DNA of 64,000 nucleotides from Pseudanabaena sp. M085S1SP2A07QC (GTDB lineage Bacteria > Cyanobacteriota > Cyanobacteriia > Pseudanabaenales > Pseudanabaenaceae): contig JADBWK010000017.1 in NCBI GenBank assembly GCA_020404895.1, positions 1 to 64,000 of the forward strand. Reading direction: 5' to 3'. Positions within the stretch are counted from its first letter, which is position 1; each line of letters opens with the position of its first letter. The notes under the pieces are model-generated. The model had not been told where the DNA came from. It saw only the letters and a list, made by a program, of their open reading frames with translations, and made no database searches. This document shows positions 35,184-43,224 of this stretch, piece by piece. The position numbers and the translations under genes were made by a program.

Positions 35184-36953
35184 TTAACTATTGAAAACGC
35201 GGCTGCGCCATTTGTTCAATCGGGCATCACCGATCGCGGCATATCTCCGCGCATCGGCAATTTGAGCTTGCAGGTTCGCAATCTGTTCAATCTGATTGTC
35301 TGACTGTTGTAATAAAGAGTCAGAAGCATCTCCTTGAACCGAGACAACCGAGGGTTGCCAAGAATTTTTAAGATAAGATGCACCAATAGATGCCGATGGA
35401 CGAAGATCGGCTAGTTGTTTTTGTAAACTTTCGATGATTAGATCTTGATCGAGCAGAGTTTGTCGCAATGCCTGCTCGGCGGCAAAGTTTGCTGATGTCG
35501 CCCAAGGTTGAATTTGCCCGATACCTGATGTTTTTGGCTTAAAGACCTCAGCAAGGATGGCAGCAGTATCGCTGACTTTGAGCTTACCGTAGGGCGAATT
35601 CTGAACGATCGCTCTGGTCAGTTGGGGTTTGTTATTGGTGGCGAGATTTTTATCGCTGCTGGATGCACTTCGCAATAATTGGAACATATTGGTAAATTCC
35701 AACATTGATTGTCCATTCTGAGTGCTGAGCCCTCGGTAATAGGGAACGATCGCTTCACCAAAAGCAGTTTGATACTCATCGCTATCAATATGTGTATCAA
35801 TGTCTGTTTCAAACCCAGAATTGTCCAGAACACTGCTGTGATAGCGCATTTCATCGAAATTGTCTGGCGCACGTCCAAGCAGATGCTTAAAGTTCAACTC
35901 GATCGCCCGATAACGATAGCAGCTATCAAAGAAGCGAGAGCGATACAAGTCCGATTTTGCCAATTGGCGCACAAATTCGCGCACACTCAGTTCACCGCGC
36001 TTAAACTGAGACTCGGCAACAATTAGGCGCTCGCTCTCCATCACATGAGCATTGCCAAATACCTGACGATAAACTGCACGAATCACAACTTCTAAGTCAG
36101 CATCCGAGGAACCAACACAGAATTCAATAGGGGCTGTTTCTTTGAATGGTCGGTATGCTTCATAAAATTGTAGCTGACGTTCTGGTTCGTTAGCCGACTT
36201 GGGCGCAACTGGTTTGAAAGATAGATCGGGAGATCCAGTTCTTAATCCAAAAACCTTGGATAAGAGTTGATTGACATCAGTAGCTGCCGCAGGACGTTGC
36301 CATTGCGAAGGTGCGCCTTTGAGCTGTGCGATCGAGCTGGGGCGATTTCGCAAAATATAACTATTCAGGCGAGAGCGGTTTTGATGTTTCGGATCTTTAT
36401 CGCTGCTAGCCGATCCGCGCAAAAGCTGAAACATGTGTGTAAAACCGACCATTTTCTTACCTGTCTGGGTTTTATGCCCACGATAGTAAGGGACAGTATC
36501 TTCGCCAAAAGCATCCTGATATTCATCGCTATCGATGTAATCATTAATTTCCATCTCGAACCCGCCGTGATCGAGTAACTGTGCATGATCAGCCATCTCT
36601 TCCGCACTATCAGGAGCGCGACCGAGCAAATGTTTGAAGTTAAGTTCAATCGATCGCATTCTTGGACATGGCTCAAAAAACCTAACGCGGTACTGTTCTG
36701 AAAGAGCGATCTGACGAACAAATTCACGCACAGATATATCAGACTGTTTAAGCTGAGATTCGGCGACAGTCAACCGTTCGCTCTCCATCACATGAGCATT
36801 ACCAAGTACTTGACGATAGGCAGCGCGAATGACTAGATCGACATCTGCTTCAGAATGATTTTGCCAAAGTTGAATCGGTGCTGTTTCATCGAATCGGCTA
36901 ACCCCAAGGTTTGCCTCTGGATTAACCAGCGGATTGATAAAAGTACTGACCAT
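35184..36953 (-). CDS. Rod linker with two tandem linker domains
   Basis: A 589-residue protein with two complete phycobilisome linker domains, at about residues 24-195 and 275-440. Both carry AYRQVxGNAHVMESERL-type cores, SVREFVRQ, SIELNFKHLLGRAPD or AIELNFKHLLGRAPD, and IDSDEYQxAFGE followed by VPYYRG. The two halves are near copies, so the gene arose by internal duplication. The C-terminal 120 residues contain a predicted coiled coil (LLDQDLIIESLQKQLADLRP) and no CpcD domain. Ordinary rod linkers have one domain; multi-domain rod linkers are known from Gloeobacter. It would presumably join several hexamers in one rod. It sits in the putative ccaR-controlled operon between cpeR and cpcL. 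Confidence 0.88.
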   Translation of the reverse strand: MVSTFINPLVNPEANLGVSRFDETAPIQLWQNHSEADVDLVIRAAYRQVLGNAHVMESERLTVAESQLKQSDISVREFVRQIALSEQYRVRFFEPCPRMRSIELNFKHLLGRAPDSAEEMADHAQLLDHGGFEMEINDYIDSDEYQDAFGEDTVPYYRGHKTQTGKKMVGFTHMFQLLRGSASSDKDPKHQNRSRLNSYILRNRPSSIAQLKGAPSQWQRPAAATDVNQLLSKVFGLRTGSPDLSFKPVAPKSANEPERQLQFYEAYRPFKETAPIEFCVGSSDADLEVVIRAVYRQVFGNAHVMESERLIVAESQFKRGELSVREFVRQLAKSDLYRSRFFDSCYRYRAIELNFKHLLGRAPDNFDEMRYHSSVLDNSGFETDIDTHIDSDEYQTAFGEAIVPYYRGLSTQNGQSMLEFTNMFQLLRSASSSDKNLATNNKPQLTRAIVQNSPYGKLKVSDTAAILAEVFKPKTSGIGQIQPWATSANFAAEQALRQTLLDQDLIIESLQKQLADLRPSASIGASYLKNSWQPSVVSVQGDASDSLLQQSDNQIEQIANLQAQIADARRYAAIGDARLNKWRSRVFNS

Positions 36954-36995
36954 ATTAAATATCTCTGTACTAAATTAACTTGCGTTTATTTTGAG

Positions 36996-37037
36996 GATTG
37001 TAATTAAAAGAATGTAATTAAAAGAATGTAATTAAAA
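36996..37037. repeat. Three tandem 14-bp repeats
   Basis: GATTGTAATTAAAA, GAATGTAATTAAAA and GAATGTAATTAAAA run head to tail, followed by a partial unit. They lie between the cpeR-like stop (37042) and the start of the two-domain linker gene. They could be an operator, an RNA element or simple slippage. Confidence 0.85.
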
Positions 37038-37041
37038 GTAA

Positions 37042-37401
37042 TTAAGCTTGATCGTCAAATCTTGTTTTAAAACTGCCGTATTTAATCCAATATCGTTTTA
37101 AATCATGGTGGGGAGTATGCAAACTTGCCTTGGCTCGGTGTAAAACTACTTGCCGATGATCGCCAATCCAAACCTTACCGATCGCATCTATAGATATAAC
37201 AGATCCGCCTAAAGCCCGAATCGATGTAGTGAATCTCTCAAGAGCCCCGTAATCAACTGTTTCAAAAACAAAAAAGTTTCCTGAACAAATGACATGACGA
37301 CTGCGAATCCAAGATTGCACTTTCTTTTCAGCGATGGGTGGTAGCATTCCAACGGGGGGAGTAGCGATCGCAAGACTCTGATCGTTCAGGATCTGCAACA
37401 T
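37042..37401 (-). CDS. cpeR: CpeR-like phycoerythrin gene activator
   Basis: A 119-residue soluble protein with the core LPPIAEKKVQSWIRSRHVIC, SGNFFVFETVDYGALERFTT, SIRALGGSVISID, IGKVWIGDHRQVVLHRAKAS and HHDLKRYWIKYGSF. From memory this matches the CpeR family, needed for expression of phycoerythrin genes. The position, behind a cpeC-like gene and beside cpcL, mirrors the Nostoc punctiforme cpeC-cpcG2-cpeR1 operon. Met19 is a possible internal start. A CpcD-like linker fragment was considered because of the LGGSVISI stretch, but the rest does not fit. No phycoerythrin structural genes are in the window. Confidence 0.75.
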   Translation of the reverse strand: MLQILNDQSLAIATPPVGMLPPIAEKKVQSWIRSRHVICSGNFFVFETVDYGALERFTTSIRALGGSVISIDAIGKVWIGDHRQVVLHRAKASLHTPHHDLKRYWIKYGSFKTRFDDQA

Positions 37402-37469
37402 TTGAATTTGATTCTAAATAAATGAAGAACCTGTCTTAGCTACTGTGATTCAAGCGAAATCAAATAACT

Positions 37470-37516
37470 GATTTGTGATTAAAAGTATTGCTTCGCAATA
37501 CTTTTAATCACAAATC
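37470..37516. repeat. Hairpin between the cpeC-like and cpeR-like genes
   Basis: GATTTGTGATTAAAAGTATT then GC-TTC-GC and the perfect complement: 22-bp arms. It lies 44 bp after the cpeC-like stop and may attenuate or stabilise the message. Confidence 0.75.
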
Positions 37517-37560
37517 ATGGATCGTAGATAAGACAGGGAGATTGGAGAAAACATGCGGCG

Positions 37561-38325
37561 TTAAACGACCTCAGTGATGCTGACAATTTTGCCAGAAGTA
37601 CGATTAATCCGTTGGATCTGGGAAGTCATATTGTCCCCTGCAACCAAATAGGTGCTGGTGCTGACACGACGGCGAGTGTCGAACTTAGAACCCTGAACCA
37701 CAATTTTGAATTTCTTTTTGTTGGCTTCGCCCGAACCACCGAGATCGATGCTGGCTGGTGCAATTTTGTTGCTGCTGTTGGTGGCAACTTCAAAAACCAA
37801 CTGTGAAGACTTGACCGCACTGCTAATTTGCGAATCACCGCGATTAAGCGCATACATGCGGTTAAATGTCACTTGGCTTTGTCCTGCTTGGGTATTGCTG
37901 CGACTGAAAGGAACCACATTTTCACCAAAAGCCGTTTGGTATTCGTCACTATCAATGTACGAATCAATTTCGGCCTCGTAGCCCTCGGTTACGCAACGCA
38001 CAATATGCTCAGAAATCTCGGCTTGAGACTGAGGAGGACGACCGAGGAAATGCATGAAGTTCAATTCCACAAAGCGGTAAGGAGCGCATGAGGTAAAGTA
38101 GCGATCTCGATAAAATTCAGATTTACCAATTGCGCGGACAAATTCACGTATCGATAGACTGCGATCGCCTAACTGCGACTCAGCTTTGACAAAGCGCTCG
38201 CTTTCCATCACATGGGGATTGCCTAATACCTGCTTATAAACTGCCCGAATCACAGTCTGAACATCATCGGCGGAACTCGTTTGCCATAGCTCTACCGCAC
38301 TAGCATTGATGACGATACTACCCAT
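37561..38325 (-). CDS. cpeC: Phycobilisome rod linker, CpeC-like
   Basis: A 254-residue linker. The linker domain spans residues about 8-150 (VELWQTSSADDVQTVIRAVY, NPHVMESERFVKAESQ, RFVELNFMHFLGRPPQSQAE, IDSDEYQTAFGE). A C-terminal CpcD-like domain follows (KFKIVVQGSKFDTRRRVSTS, then MTSQIQRINRTSGKIVSI). One linker domain plus CpcD is the layout of CpcC, CpeC and PecC rod linkers. The operon context (cpeR, cpcL, ccaSR) favours the phycoerythrin linker CpeC, but the sequence alone does not separate the three. It has a GGAGA 9 bp before the ATG and is the first gene of the leftward run, facing the CcaR box. Confidence 0.85.
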   Translation of the reverse strand: MGSIVINASAVELWQTSSADDVQTVIRAVYKQVLGNPHVMESERFVKAESQLGDRSLSIREFVRAIGKSEFYRDRYFTSCAPYRFVELNFMHFLGRPPQSQAEISEHIVRCVTEGYEAEIDSYIDSDEYQTAFGENVVPFSRSNTQAGQSQVTFNRMYALNRGDSQISSAVKSSQLVFEVATNSSNKIAPASIDLGGSGEANKKKFKIVVQGSKFDTRRRVSTSTYLVAGDNMTSQIQRINRTSGKIVSITEVV

Positions 38326-38503
38326 TGAAATTCTCCAAATTTAAGTTGTTTATAAATTCATTAAAATGCACAGCACTTTGTGCTGCATATCCTAACTTCA
38401 CAGATCGAAAATGGTTTATTTAAATCGAAGTGATGATGACAATCAAGCCTTTCTCACGATGAATCTAGATAATCCCATACCAAAAGTAAGGAAACTGGTT
38501 AGA

Positions 38504-38525
38504 GAATTGTAAAGAAAACGGAAAG
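38504..38525 (-). promoter_or_regulatory. Putative CcaR binding box (G-box-like direct repeat)
   Basis: On the minus strand the sequence CTTTCCGTTTT is followed directly by CTTTACAATTC: two 11-bp units sharing CTTTnC, close to the CTTTnCnATTT direct repeats that I recall for CcaR targets. It lies about 180 bp upstream of the cpeC-like start and about 220 bp from the ccaR start. A later stretch on the minus strand (TATGGGATTATCT, about 25-35 bp downstream of the box) could hold a -10 element. This is a motif match from memory, not a tested site. Confidence 0.6.
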
Positions 38526-38613
38526 ATTGATCTTAGGCAATAAATCTTGATGTTCTGTTACATTTATTTGGGTGCATAAGCCTCAATCTGTGATAAGTGG
38601 CTGTCGCTATTAT

Positions 38614-38670
38614 CCAAAACCCAAGAAATAATAGCGAAGCAAAGCACCGCAATTATTTCTTGGGTTTTGG
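38614..38670. repeat. Palindrome between the CcaR box and ccaR
   Basis: CCAAAACCCAAGAAATAAT and ATTATTTCTTGGGTTTTGG are perfect arms around an irregular loop containing GCGAAGC. It lies 72 bp upstream of the ccaR start, so it may insulate the divergent promoters or form a leader hairpin. Confidence 0.7.
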
Positions 38671-38742
38671 AATCGGAATTTTGGTAACAAATTTTTGTAG
38701 AATTAGAGAAGTTTGATCGCATCTCCCAAAAAATTCCATCCT

Positions 38743-39432
38743 ATGAGGATTCTTCTAGTTGAAGATGATATCCGCCTTGCCGAAACTTTGGCTGAAGCGC
38801 TAACCGATGAGCGCTATGTTGTAGATATTGCCACTGATGGTGAAACAGGTTGGCATCAAGCTCAGTCCCTAGATTACGATCTGATGCTTTTGGATTTAAT
38901 GCTGCCAGAACTAGATGGTATTAGTCTCTGTCATCGGTTGCGATCGCATGGTTACAGCTTACCAATTTTGATGCTCACTGCTTGCGACACGATCGATCAC
39001 GAAATTAACGGTTTAGATGTAGGAGCCGATGATTATATTGTCAAACCCGTTGATTTACAAAAGCTATTTGCAAGGATTCGCGCCCTATTACGTCGTGGTA
39101 GTCAAATCGCATCGCCAATCTTAGAGTGGGGTGACTTATATCTCAATCCAAGTACTTGCGAAGTTGGCTATGGTGAAAATCCTATCCATTTAACGCCCAA
39201 GGAATATGCTCTTTTAGAATTACTACTTCGGAATGGAAGACGAGTCTTGAGCCGTAGTGTCATGATCGAGCATGTGTGGTCGTTGGAATCACCTCCAGAG
39301 GAGCATACTGTGAAGGTGCATATTCGAGGTTTGCGCCAAAAGATGAAAGCCGTAGGAGCTAACGAAGATTTGATCGAGACAGTTCATAGTATGGGCTATC
39401 GGCTAAATCGGAATTACAGTAAACTTCGCTAA
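38743..39432 (+). CDS. ccaR: OmpR-family response regulator CcaR
   Basis: A 229-residue regulator from ATG 38743; the TTG at 38713 is unlikely. The receiver has acceptor Asp51 (LMLLDLMLPELDG), a switch Thr and KPVDLQKLFARIRALLRRG. The winged helix reads LTPKEYALLELLLRNGRRVL, SLESPPEEHTVKVHIRGLRQ and ETVHSMGYRLN. The sequence is strikingly like Synechocystis CcaR as I remember it, including LESPPEE-TVKVH. It would be phosphorylated by CcaS under green light and activate the divergent linker operon. Confidence 0.9.
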   Translation: MRILLVEDDIRLAETLAEALTDERYVVDIATDGETGWHQAQSLDYDLMLLDLMLPELDGISLCHRLRSHGYSLPILMLTACDTIDHEINGLDVGADDYIVKPVDLQKLFARIRALLRRGSQIASPILEWGDLYLNPSTCEVGYGENPIHLTPKEYALLELLLRNGRRVLSRSVMIEHVWSLESPPEEHTVKVHIRGLRQKMKAVGANEDLIETVHSMGYRLNRNYSKLR

Positions 39433-39435
39433 AAT

Positions 39436-39480
39436 CTAAAAGCTTGTATCGTCTGCTTAGCAAGCGGTACAGGCTTTTAG
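39436..39480 (+). terminator. Imperfect hairpin after ccaR
   Basis: CTAAAAGCTTGTATCG pairs imperfectly with its counterpart ending GGCTTTTAG, 4 bp after the ccaR stop. Confidence 0.6.
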
Positions 39481-39489
39481 GTCTTATGG

Positions 39490-39571
39490 TTGTAGTCACT
39501 CCTCTTAGAACAAATCAAACCCCAAGAATTGATTGGCGGCGCGAAGCGCCGCCAATCAATTCTTGGGGTTT
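39490..39571. repeat. GCGAAGC-tipped palindrome unit, copy B
   Basis: The 55-bp palindrome 39517-39571 has the same ATTGGCGGCGC-GAA-GCGCCGCCAAT core and CCAAGAATTG arms as copy A at 23812. It is preceded by the same GTTGTAGTCA lead. Outermost arm bases differ from copy A but remain paired. Confidence 0.8.
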
Positions 39572-39607
39572 AAACCCTAGTACACTTGGCGACAGCTATA
39601 TGTTTGA

Positions 39608-40912
39608 TTATTTAGGAACGTAAGTTGAACCATCAAAAAAAGTTTCTACTCCTCGTGAAGTTGAAATGGGGATATTGGTATCAGGAACCCCGATCGCTTT
39701 AGCTGCATTTTTCCAAAGGTCTTCACGATTTACGGCATCAATGGTTTCTTTTGTCTCAAACCCAGCAGGCAAAGGATTCCATCGATGATATTCTCTTAGG
39801 AACCAGAGATCATGACTTTTGTATGGATAAGAAACTGAGATGCCATCATTTGACCAATACTTAATAGAATTAATGGAATTGGAGCTATCTATTTTTAGTC
39901 TTTTCATGCTTTGTTTGGGACTGTTTTGAAAAAGCTGAGAGAAGATTTTGATCGGCTCTGATATAAGATTACGGTTTGTAAAACTTAGTGCTAAAAGTGT
40001 ATCTAATTCCTTAGCATTGGCTGGATCATCACACCAAATCTGAGCTTCCATAATTGCCTGAAGTATTGCTTGAGTAGCGATTGGGAATTTATCTACCCAA
40101 TCAGCCCGCATTGCCAAAATCTCCCCTGGGTAATTGCGCCAGATTTCGCCGATCGCGATCGCAGGATCAGCCAAACGTGATTCAATTAATTTGAGCGTTC
40201 GCCAGCTATCTAGACAGAGTAAATCAGCTTTATTTTGTTTAACTTGCGGAATGATCTCATCAAATGGAATCTCCAGAATATCGATATTCTGTTTAGGAAT
40301 TATATCCATCGAAGCCAACCAATATCTTAGCCATAAATCGTAATTACTACCTAATTCTGCGATCGCGCCATGCATTGGCTGACCAAAGAACTTAGCAACA
40401 TCTTGCCAAGGCGAAAAAGTAGCCCGTTTAAGCTGAATGCCAAAAGGCTTGAGCCGTCTAGAAACAACAATATATCCGCCATGAGTATGGAGCCGCATCA
40501 GTACATACATGGCGGTTTTGTGTGGTCGGTTGACTAAGCCCTCATTCATTAATTCAGGTAAAGGACTATAAAAATGTCCGCCATCAATACCATCATCACT
40601 TGTGCCTAATTCAGTTCCAATTGCCGTGCGATCGCAGATATTTTGCCAAGATTTAAATGGAACCAGTTCCACATTAGTCATGCCATATTTGGCAAATAGT
40701 TTTTTATTTTGGGCAACTAAAATTGGCGCAATTTCAAGCGATGGAATTATACCAAGCCGAACTGATTGTACTTCTGGGATGTCAGACACCTTCACTTCAG
40801 GAGTAATCGGCAATGACTGATTTACTGAGGTTTTAGGCGTACAATTACTCAGCAATACTGTACTTGCTGCTACGCCAAAGCTAGTTAGGAGCTTACGTCT
40901 AGAAAGTTGCAT
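39608..40912 (-). CDS. NrtA/CmpA-like solute-binding lipoprotein with Tat signal
   Basis: A 434-residue periplasmic binding protein. The N-terminus SRRKLLTSFGVAASTVLLSN followed by Cys gives a twin-arginine motif and lipobox. The mature part follows the NrtA type: VRLGIIPSLEIAPILVAQNK, DGIDGGHFYSPLPELM, and the C-terminal WFLREYHRWNPLPAGFE. NrtA binds nitrate/nitrite and CmpA bicarbonate; the substrate here is not determined. No permease or ATPase is adjacent, but an orphan ATPase-permease pair of the same transporter class lies at 49.2-52.5 kb. Confidence 0.85.
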   Translation of the reverse strand: MQLSRRKLLTSFGVAASTVLLSNCTPKTSVNQSLPITPEVKVSDIPEVQSVRLGIIPSLEIAPILVAQNKKLFAKYGMTNVELVPFKSWQNICDRTAIGTELGTSDDGIDGGHFYSPLPELMNEGLVNRPHKTAMYVLMRLHTHGGYIVVSRRLKPFGIQLKRATFSPWQDVAKFFGQPMHGAIAELGSNYDLWLRYWLASMDIIPKQNIDILEIPFDEIIPQVKQNKADLLCLDSWRTLKLIESRLADPAIAIGEIWRNYPGEILAMRADWVDKFPIATQAILQAIMEAQIWCDDPANAKELDTLLALSFTNRNLISEPIKIFSQLFQNSPKQSMKRLKIDSSNSINSIKYWSNDGISVSYPYKSHDLWFLREYHRWNPLPAGFETKETIDAVNREDLWKNAAKAIGVPDTNIPISTSRGVETFFDGSTYVPK

Positions 40913-40932
40913 AACATAAAAAGCAGAGATTA

Positions 40933-40997
40933 AGATCTCCGACTTTTTCTAAGCTAGCAAAGGTAATTTGCAAATCCACAAAAAAAGTCGGAGATCT
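40933..40997. repeat. Inverted repeat in the leader of the NrtA-like gene
   Basis: AGATCTCCGACTTTTT (40933-40948) and AAAAAGTCGGAGATCT (40982-40997) are perfect 16-bp complements separated by 33 bp. They lie between the wecB start side and the NrtA-like start at 40912, possibly an operator or a terminator for the upstream wecB transcript. Confidence 0.7.
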
Positions 40998-41059
40998 GGG
41001 CTGTTACAAGTGTCTTCAGTGGGGATCTGCGCCTTTACAGATTTCTTTTACTGACCTAC

Positions 41060-42169
41060 TTAGCTTAAGAATGAACTAACTATATCTAGGATACGCTGAC
41101 TGGATTTACCATCGCCAAAGGGATTAGCAATATTCGCCATTTGGTCGTAGGCATTGCGATCGCTGAGTAGTTTAGAAGCGGCTGCCACAATATCATTAGT
41201 TTCTGTACCGACCAGCTTGCTTGTGCCTGCATCAACCGCTTCTGGACGCTCAGTAGTAGAACGCAATACCAATACTGGTTTACCGAGGCTAGGAGCTTCT
41301 TCTTGTAAGCCACCTGAGTCACTCATGATCAGGTAACAGCGCTGCATCGCCCCAACCAATTGTTCGTAATCCAAAGGTTCCACCAAGAAAATACGTGGAT
41401 GATTGCCTAGTTTCTCTATTAAAGGCTCTCTTACTACAGGATTAAGATGCAGTGGGAGTACCAGAGCCACATCAGAAAAATCTGCCAAAATCTGCAACCA
41501 TGCTTGGATGATTTGAGCTAATGGCTCTCCCCAGTTCTCACGACGATGGACAGTTGCCAAGATCACCCGATGGGCTGCCCAATCTAAGCCCTTAATCTCA
41601 CATTTAGGAGATCGCCCTGAGACATACAACAACGCATCGATGACGGTATTACCTGTATTGTGAATACCCTTTTTTACACCAGAAACTTGGAGGTTTCTAG
41701 CTGAGGCTTGGGTGGGCGCAAAATGAAGTTGGGCAATTTGTGAGACTAAACGACGATTTGCTTCTTCAGGAAATGGATTAAATAGGTTGTCTGTCCGTAG
41801 TCCTGCCTCCACATGACCGACTGGAATTTGCTGATAAAAGGCAGCCAGAGCCGCTGCAAATGCCGTAGTCGTATCACCTTGGACTAAAACAATATTGGGC
41901 TGAATCTCCTTGTATAACTTCTCTAAACCGATCAAACTGCTACAAGTGATTTGGGTGAGAGTTTGCTTAGGCAGCATGATATCTAAGTCATAATCTGCTT
42001 TAAGTTCAAACAACTGCATCACCTGTTCCACCATTTCTCGATGTTGCCCAGTTAAAATCACCGAAGTTTGGAACTTCGGATTATTTCTGAATAGATGAAT
42101 GATCGGCGCAAGTTTAATTGCTTCTGGACGAGTACCTAAAGTAATACAAACATGGAATTGAGTTGACAC
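41060..42169 (-). CDS. wecB: UDP-N-acetylglucosamine 2-epimerase (non-hydrolysing)
   Basis: A 369-residue GT-B fold enzyme starting at GTG 42169, with TAAGGA upstream. Family landmarks are TLGTRPEAIKLAPII, TGQHREMVEQVM, VQGDTTTAFAAALAAFYQ, GHVEAGLRT, FPEEANRRLVSQIAQLHFAP, NTVIDALL, HRRENWG and SDSGGLQEEAPSLGKPVLVL. It interconverts UDP-GlcNAc and UDP-ManNAc, feeding surface polysaccharide synthesis. No glycan cluster surrounds it, which is common in cyanobacteria. Confidence 0.95.
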   Translation of the reverse strand: MSTQFHVCITLGTRPEAIKLAPIIHLFRNNPKFQTSVILTGQHREMVEQVMQLFELKADYDLDIMLPKQTLTQITCSSLIGLEKLYKEIQPNIVLVQGDTTTAFAAALAAFYQQIPVGHVEAGLRTDNLFNPFPEEANRRLVSQIAQLHFAPTQASARNLQVSGVKKGIHNTGNTVIDALLYVSGRSPKCEIKGLDWAAHRVILATVHRRENWGEPLAQIIQAWLQILADFSDVALVLPLHLNPVVREPLIEKLGNHPRIFLVEPLDYEQLVGAMQRCYLIMSDSGGLQEEAPSLGKPVLVLRSTTERPEAVDAGTSKLVGTETNDIVAAASKLLSDRNAYDQMANIANPFGDGKSSQRILDIVSSFLS

Positions 42170-42311
42170 AATAATCCTTACTTAATTATGTTACGCCGAA
42201 CGCAGATGATGAATCTCTTGTTAGTAGCTCAGCAGGGCAACCACGGGGGATTGCCCCTACTTACCTGAATAATTCATGTTCTGTAGGGGCTGCGGGTGGT
42301 GCGTGCCATCC

Positions 42312-43133
42312 TTAAACCTCGTCTATCACAGGAATTATATCTGCGGAAGGTGAGGTAATAATTAATTGTGGTGAAACGGATACAGCTTTAGGTGCTTTGC
42401 TACTGCCAAAGACAGCATGAATCCCTCTTAAGGTGGCAATAATCAGCACACTAACAACAACATATTGAGCAAGCTGAATTGCAAAAATTGGCGTTTTTAG
42501 TAAAGCTTGCAAAGAGATGTTATTGGTGGAAGATGTGGTTCCCAACTGGAAATCGCTATCTTGCGATGAGTGTGTGTTTTCTAAATCAGAATCTAGATAA
42601 TTTGTTGCATGAATATTTGGTAAGGGTTCGAGAAAACTTGTGTCTCCAAACATTTCATCTAGATCAGGACTAGAGGCTGAAGGATTATTTTCGCTATTTG
42701 CGCGATCGCTACGATCATGCATAGATTTTAGTGACAGTACTGGTAAAGGAGGTATTTTAGGACGTTGTCTAGACTCCGTGATTCCGCCATTTTCATTAAT
42801 ATTGAGATCTTCTTGCTCAACCAAATAAATTTCCTCAGTCCATGCAGGTTCATCACATCCTGTTTGCTGCCAAGATACTGAGATTGTCGAAACATTCTTA
42901 ACTTCAAGGGTAATAAACCACTTTTTGAGCATCCCCACTAGTACCTGCCGATTAGGAATTCGCACCTCATCGTCCAACGATCGCAGATCTGACTCAATTA
43001 AAATTTCTAAGCGATCACCCTCACGCTCAACGTTTGCTAGCATTGCTTGAGACTTGAGCAATCGATTCATTAGCGATGCGATCGCATTAACGTTGCCCTG
43101 TTTGGCTTGTTCAACTAGTGGATTTTGTGTCAT
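42312..43133 (-). CDS. Hypothetical cyanobacterial membrane protein
   Basis: A 273-residue protein that I do not recognise. It begins QNPLVEQAKQGNVNAIASLM, a pattern I associate with cyanobacterial proteins of unknown function, then a globular domain up to about 110 (LEILIESDL, VLVGMLKKWFITL). A long Ser/Asn/Asp-rich linker (about 110-215) follows, one membrane helix near 215-240 (FAIQLAQYVVVSVLIIATL) and a short tail. The likely topology is a cytoplasmic domain tethered to a membrane. The 140 bp downstream contain only a diffuse repeat with GGGCAACCAC and GCCCCTAC motifs. Confidence 0.7.
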   Translation of the reverse strand: MTQNPLVEQAKQGNVNAIASLMNRLLKSQAMLANVEREGDRLEILIESDLRSLDDEVRIPNRQVLVGMLKKWFITLEVKNVSTISVSWQQTGCDEPAWTEEIYLVEQEDLNINENGGITESRQRPKIPPLPVLSLKSMHDRSDRANSENNPSASSPDLDEMFGDTSFLEPLPNIHATNYLDSDLENTHSSQDSDFQLGTTSSTNNISLQALLKTPIFAIQLAQYVVVSVLIIATLRGIHAVFGSSKAPKAVSVSPQLIITSPSADIIPVIDEV

Positions 43134-43224
43134 GGCATCAACCTCGGATGCTAATCCTAAAAATTAGTTTTCAAATTAAGCCAAATGTATCAGATATTTG
43201 CACCTATAGCTGTCGCCAAACAGA

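Noticed and set aside
37042-37401. CpcD-type small rod-capping linker
   Set aside because: A short LGGSVISI stretch resembles CpcD, but the rest (RSRHVICSGNFFVFET, IGDHRQV) and the gene order fit CpeR better.
42180-42311. Possible MITE downstream of the hypothetical membrane gene
   Set aside because: Motifs such as AGCAGGGCAACCAC and GCCCCTAC recall other repeats, but I could not define paired ends or a target duplication.
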